Assembly: GCA_946185175.1 (NCBI GenBank)
Contig: CAMHIH010000013.1
Span: 1-12,584, forward strand
DNA from: an uncultured Candidatus Saccharibacteria bacterium
Lineage (GTDB): Bacteria; Patescibacteriota; Saccharimonadia; Saccharimonadales; Saccharimonadaceae
Reading direction: 5' to 3'
DNA: 12,584 nucleotides
Shown here: positions 12,251 to 12,584 of the stretch, in pieces
Numbering within the stretch: the first letter of the stretch is position 1
Layout of the letters: the number at the start of each line of letters is the position of its first letter
Program-made: the position numbers and the translations under genes
Notes under the pieces: generated by a model
What the model saw: the letters and a program-made list of their open reading frames with translations, nothing else
The model's database searches: none
What the model was told of the DNA's origin: nothing

Positions 12251-12584
12251 ATGATAGCTTTTTCAAGCCGGCTCAATCATGCTATTAGAGTGGCGACACG
12301 TGCCCATGAGGGACAATTCCGTAAAGGGTCTGATACGCCATATATTGCCCACCCAATGGCCGTTGCGATGATTACTCAGCAATATCTTGAGGATGAAGAT
12401 TTGTTTATCGCAGCATTATTCCATGATATTCTTGAGGACGTTCCGAAATGGACATATTCGCGCGAAGATATTCTCGATAGTTTCGGTCAACAAGTTCTCG
12501 AAATTGTCGAGGATGTTTCAGAACCAGACATTAATTTTCCAGCGCTATCAGCGTGGACAGAGCGTAAAAACTATTACATTGAAC
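12251..12584 (+). CDS. HD-domain protein of the RelA/SpoT hydrolase class (3' truncated)
   Basis: The frame is open from ATG 12251 to the window edge (111 residues). AHEGQFRKGSDTPYIAHP (18-35) and AALFHDILED (54-63) match the metal-binding HD domain of (p)ppGpp hydrolases (SpoT N-terminus, small alarmone hydrolases, MESH1). His34 and His58-Asp59 are the likely metal ligands. Known family members remove pyrophosphate from (p)ppGpp, tuning the stringent response in the cytoplasm. Whether this copy is a stand-alone hydrolase or has synthetase and regulatory domains cannot be seen. A competing ATG at 12241 is in another frame and stops after 15 codons, so 12251 is preferred. The gene lies downstream of the CDF gene on the same strand with its own weak -10. 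Confidence 0.85.
   Translation, partial: MIAFSSRLNHAIRVATRAHEGQFRKGSDTPYIAHPMAVAMITQQYLEDEDLFIAALFHDILEDVPKWTYSREDILDSFGQQVLEIVEDVSEPDINFPALSAWTERKNYYIE

Noticed and set aside
1..12584. UGA recoded as Gly or Trp
   Set aside because: Known genes are full-length with no in-frame TGA and normal Trp TGG/Gly GGN use. Only the absence of TGA stops is notable.
1..12584. CRISPR, tRNA, rRNA, insertion sequence or phage genes
   Set aside because: No regular spaced repeats, no tRNA TPsiC-arm pattern, and no transposase, integrase or terminal repeats were seen on either strand by eye.

Overview
The window looks like a chromosomal segment of a small, streamlined bacterium of the Candidate Phyla Radiation, most likely a Candidatus Saccharibacteria (TM7)-like episymbiont. 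This is inference. It rests on short intergenic gaps and overlapping genes, many near-leaderless genes, a 68-residue basic protein of a type I recall from CPR genomes, a short atypical Mur ligase, and several small secreted or membrane proteins of unknown function. The standard code fits: long ORFs run uninterrupted. All 13 intact gene ends in the window are TAA or TAG, and TGA is not used. I see no rRNA, tRNA, CRISPR array, transposase or phage gene.

Left part (1-4339). The window opens inside the C-terminal end of a secreted carbohydrate-binding-type protein. A promoter and a leader hairpin precede aspS (bacterial aspartyl-tRNA synthetase, predicted non-discriminating). A promoter squeezed between stop and start then drives two overlapping genes for an exported coiled-coil protein and an acidic single-span membrane protein. 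The second overlaps tail-to-tail with a short MurC/Mpl-like ligase on the minus strand.

Middle part (4340-6275). This holds a frameshifted small surface protein with a sortase-type tail, a two-span membrane protein of unknown function, the 68-residue protein with a textbook promoter, Shine-Dalgarno and terminator, and a LexA-like DNA-binding protein without the protease domain.

Glycan part (6326-9183). A polyprenyl-phosphate glycosyl-1-phosphate transferase meets, tail to tail, an overlapping GT2 glycosyltransferase/GtrA pair. Together they could start lipid-linked glycan synthesis and decorate glycans outside the membrane.

Right part (9224-12584). A 548-residue secreted Pro/Glu-rich protein has a strong promoter, a folded leader, a consensus Shine-Dalgarno and a terminator. 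It is divergent from a CDF cation exporter with a manganese-type site. An HD-domain protein of the (p)ppGpp hydrolase class runs off the right edge.

The main pattern is two styles of expression. Most genes have only a -10 box 6-11 bases before ATG, so their mRNAs should be leaderless or nearly so. The 68-residue protein and the large secreted protein instead have -35/-10 promoters with 17-base spacers and consensus Shine-Dalgarno sites, which suggests they are highly expressed.
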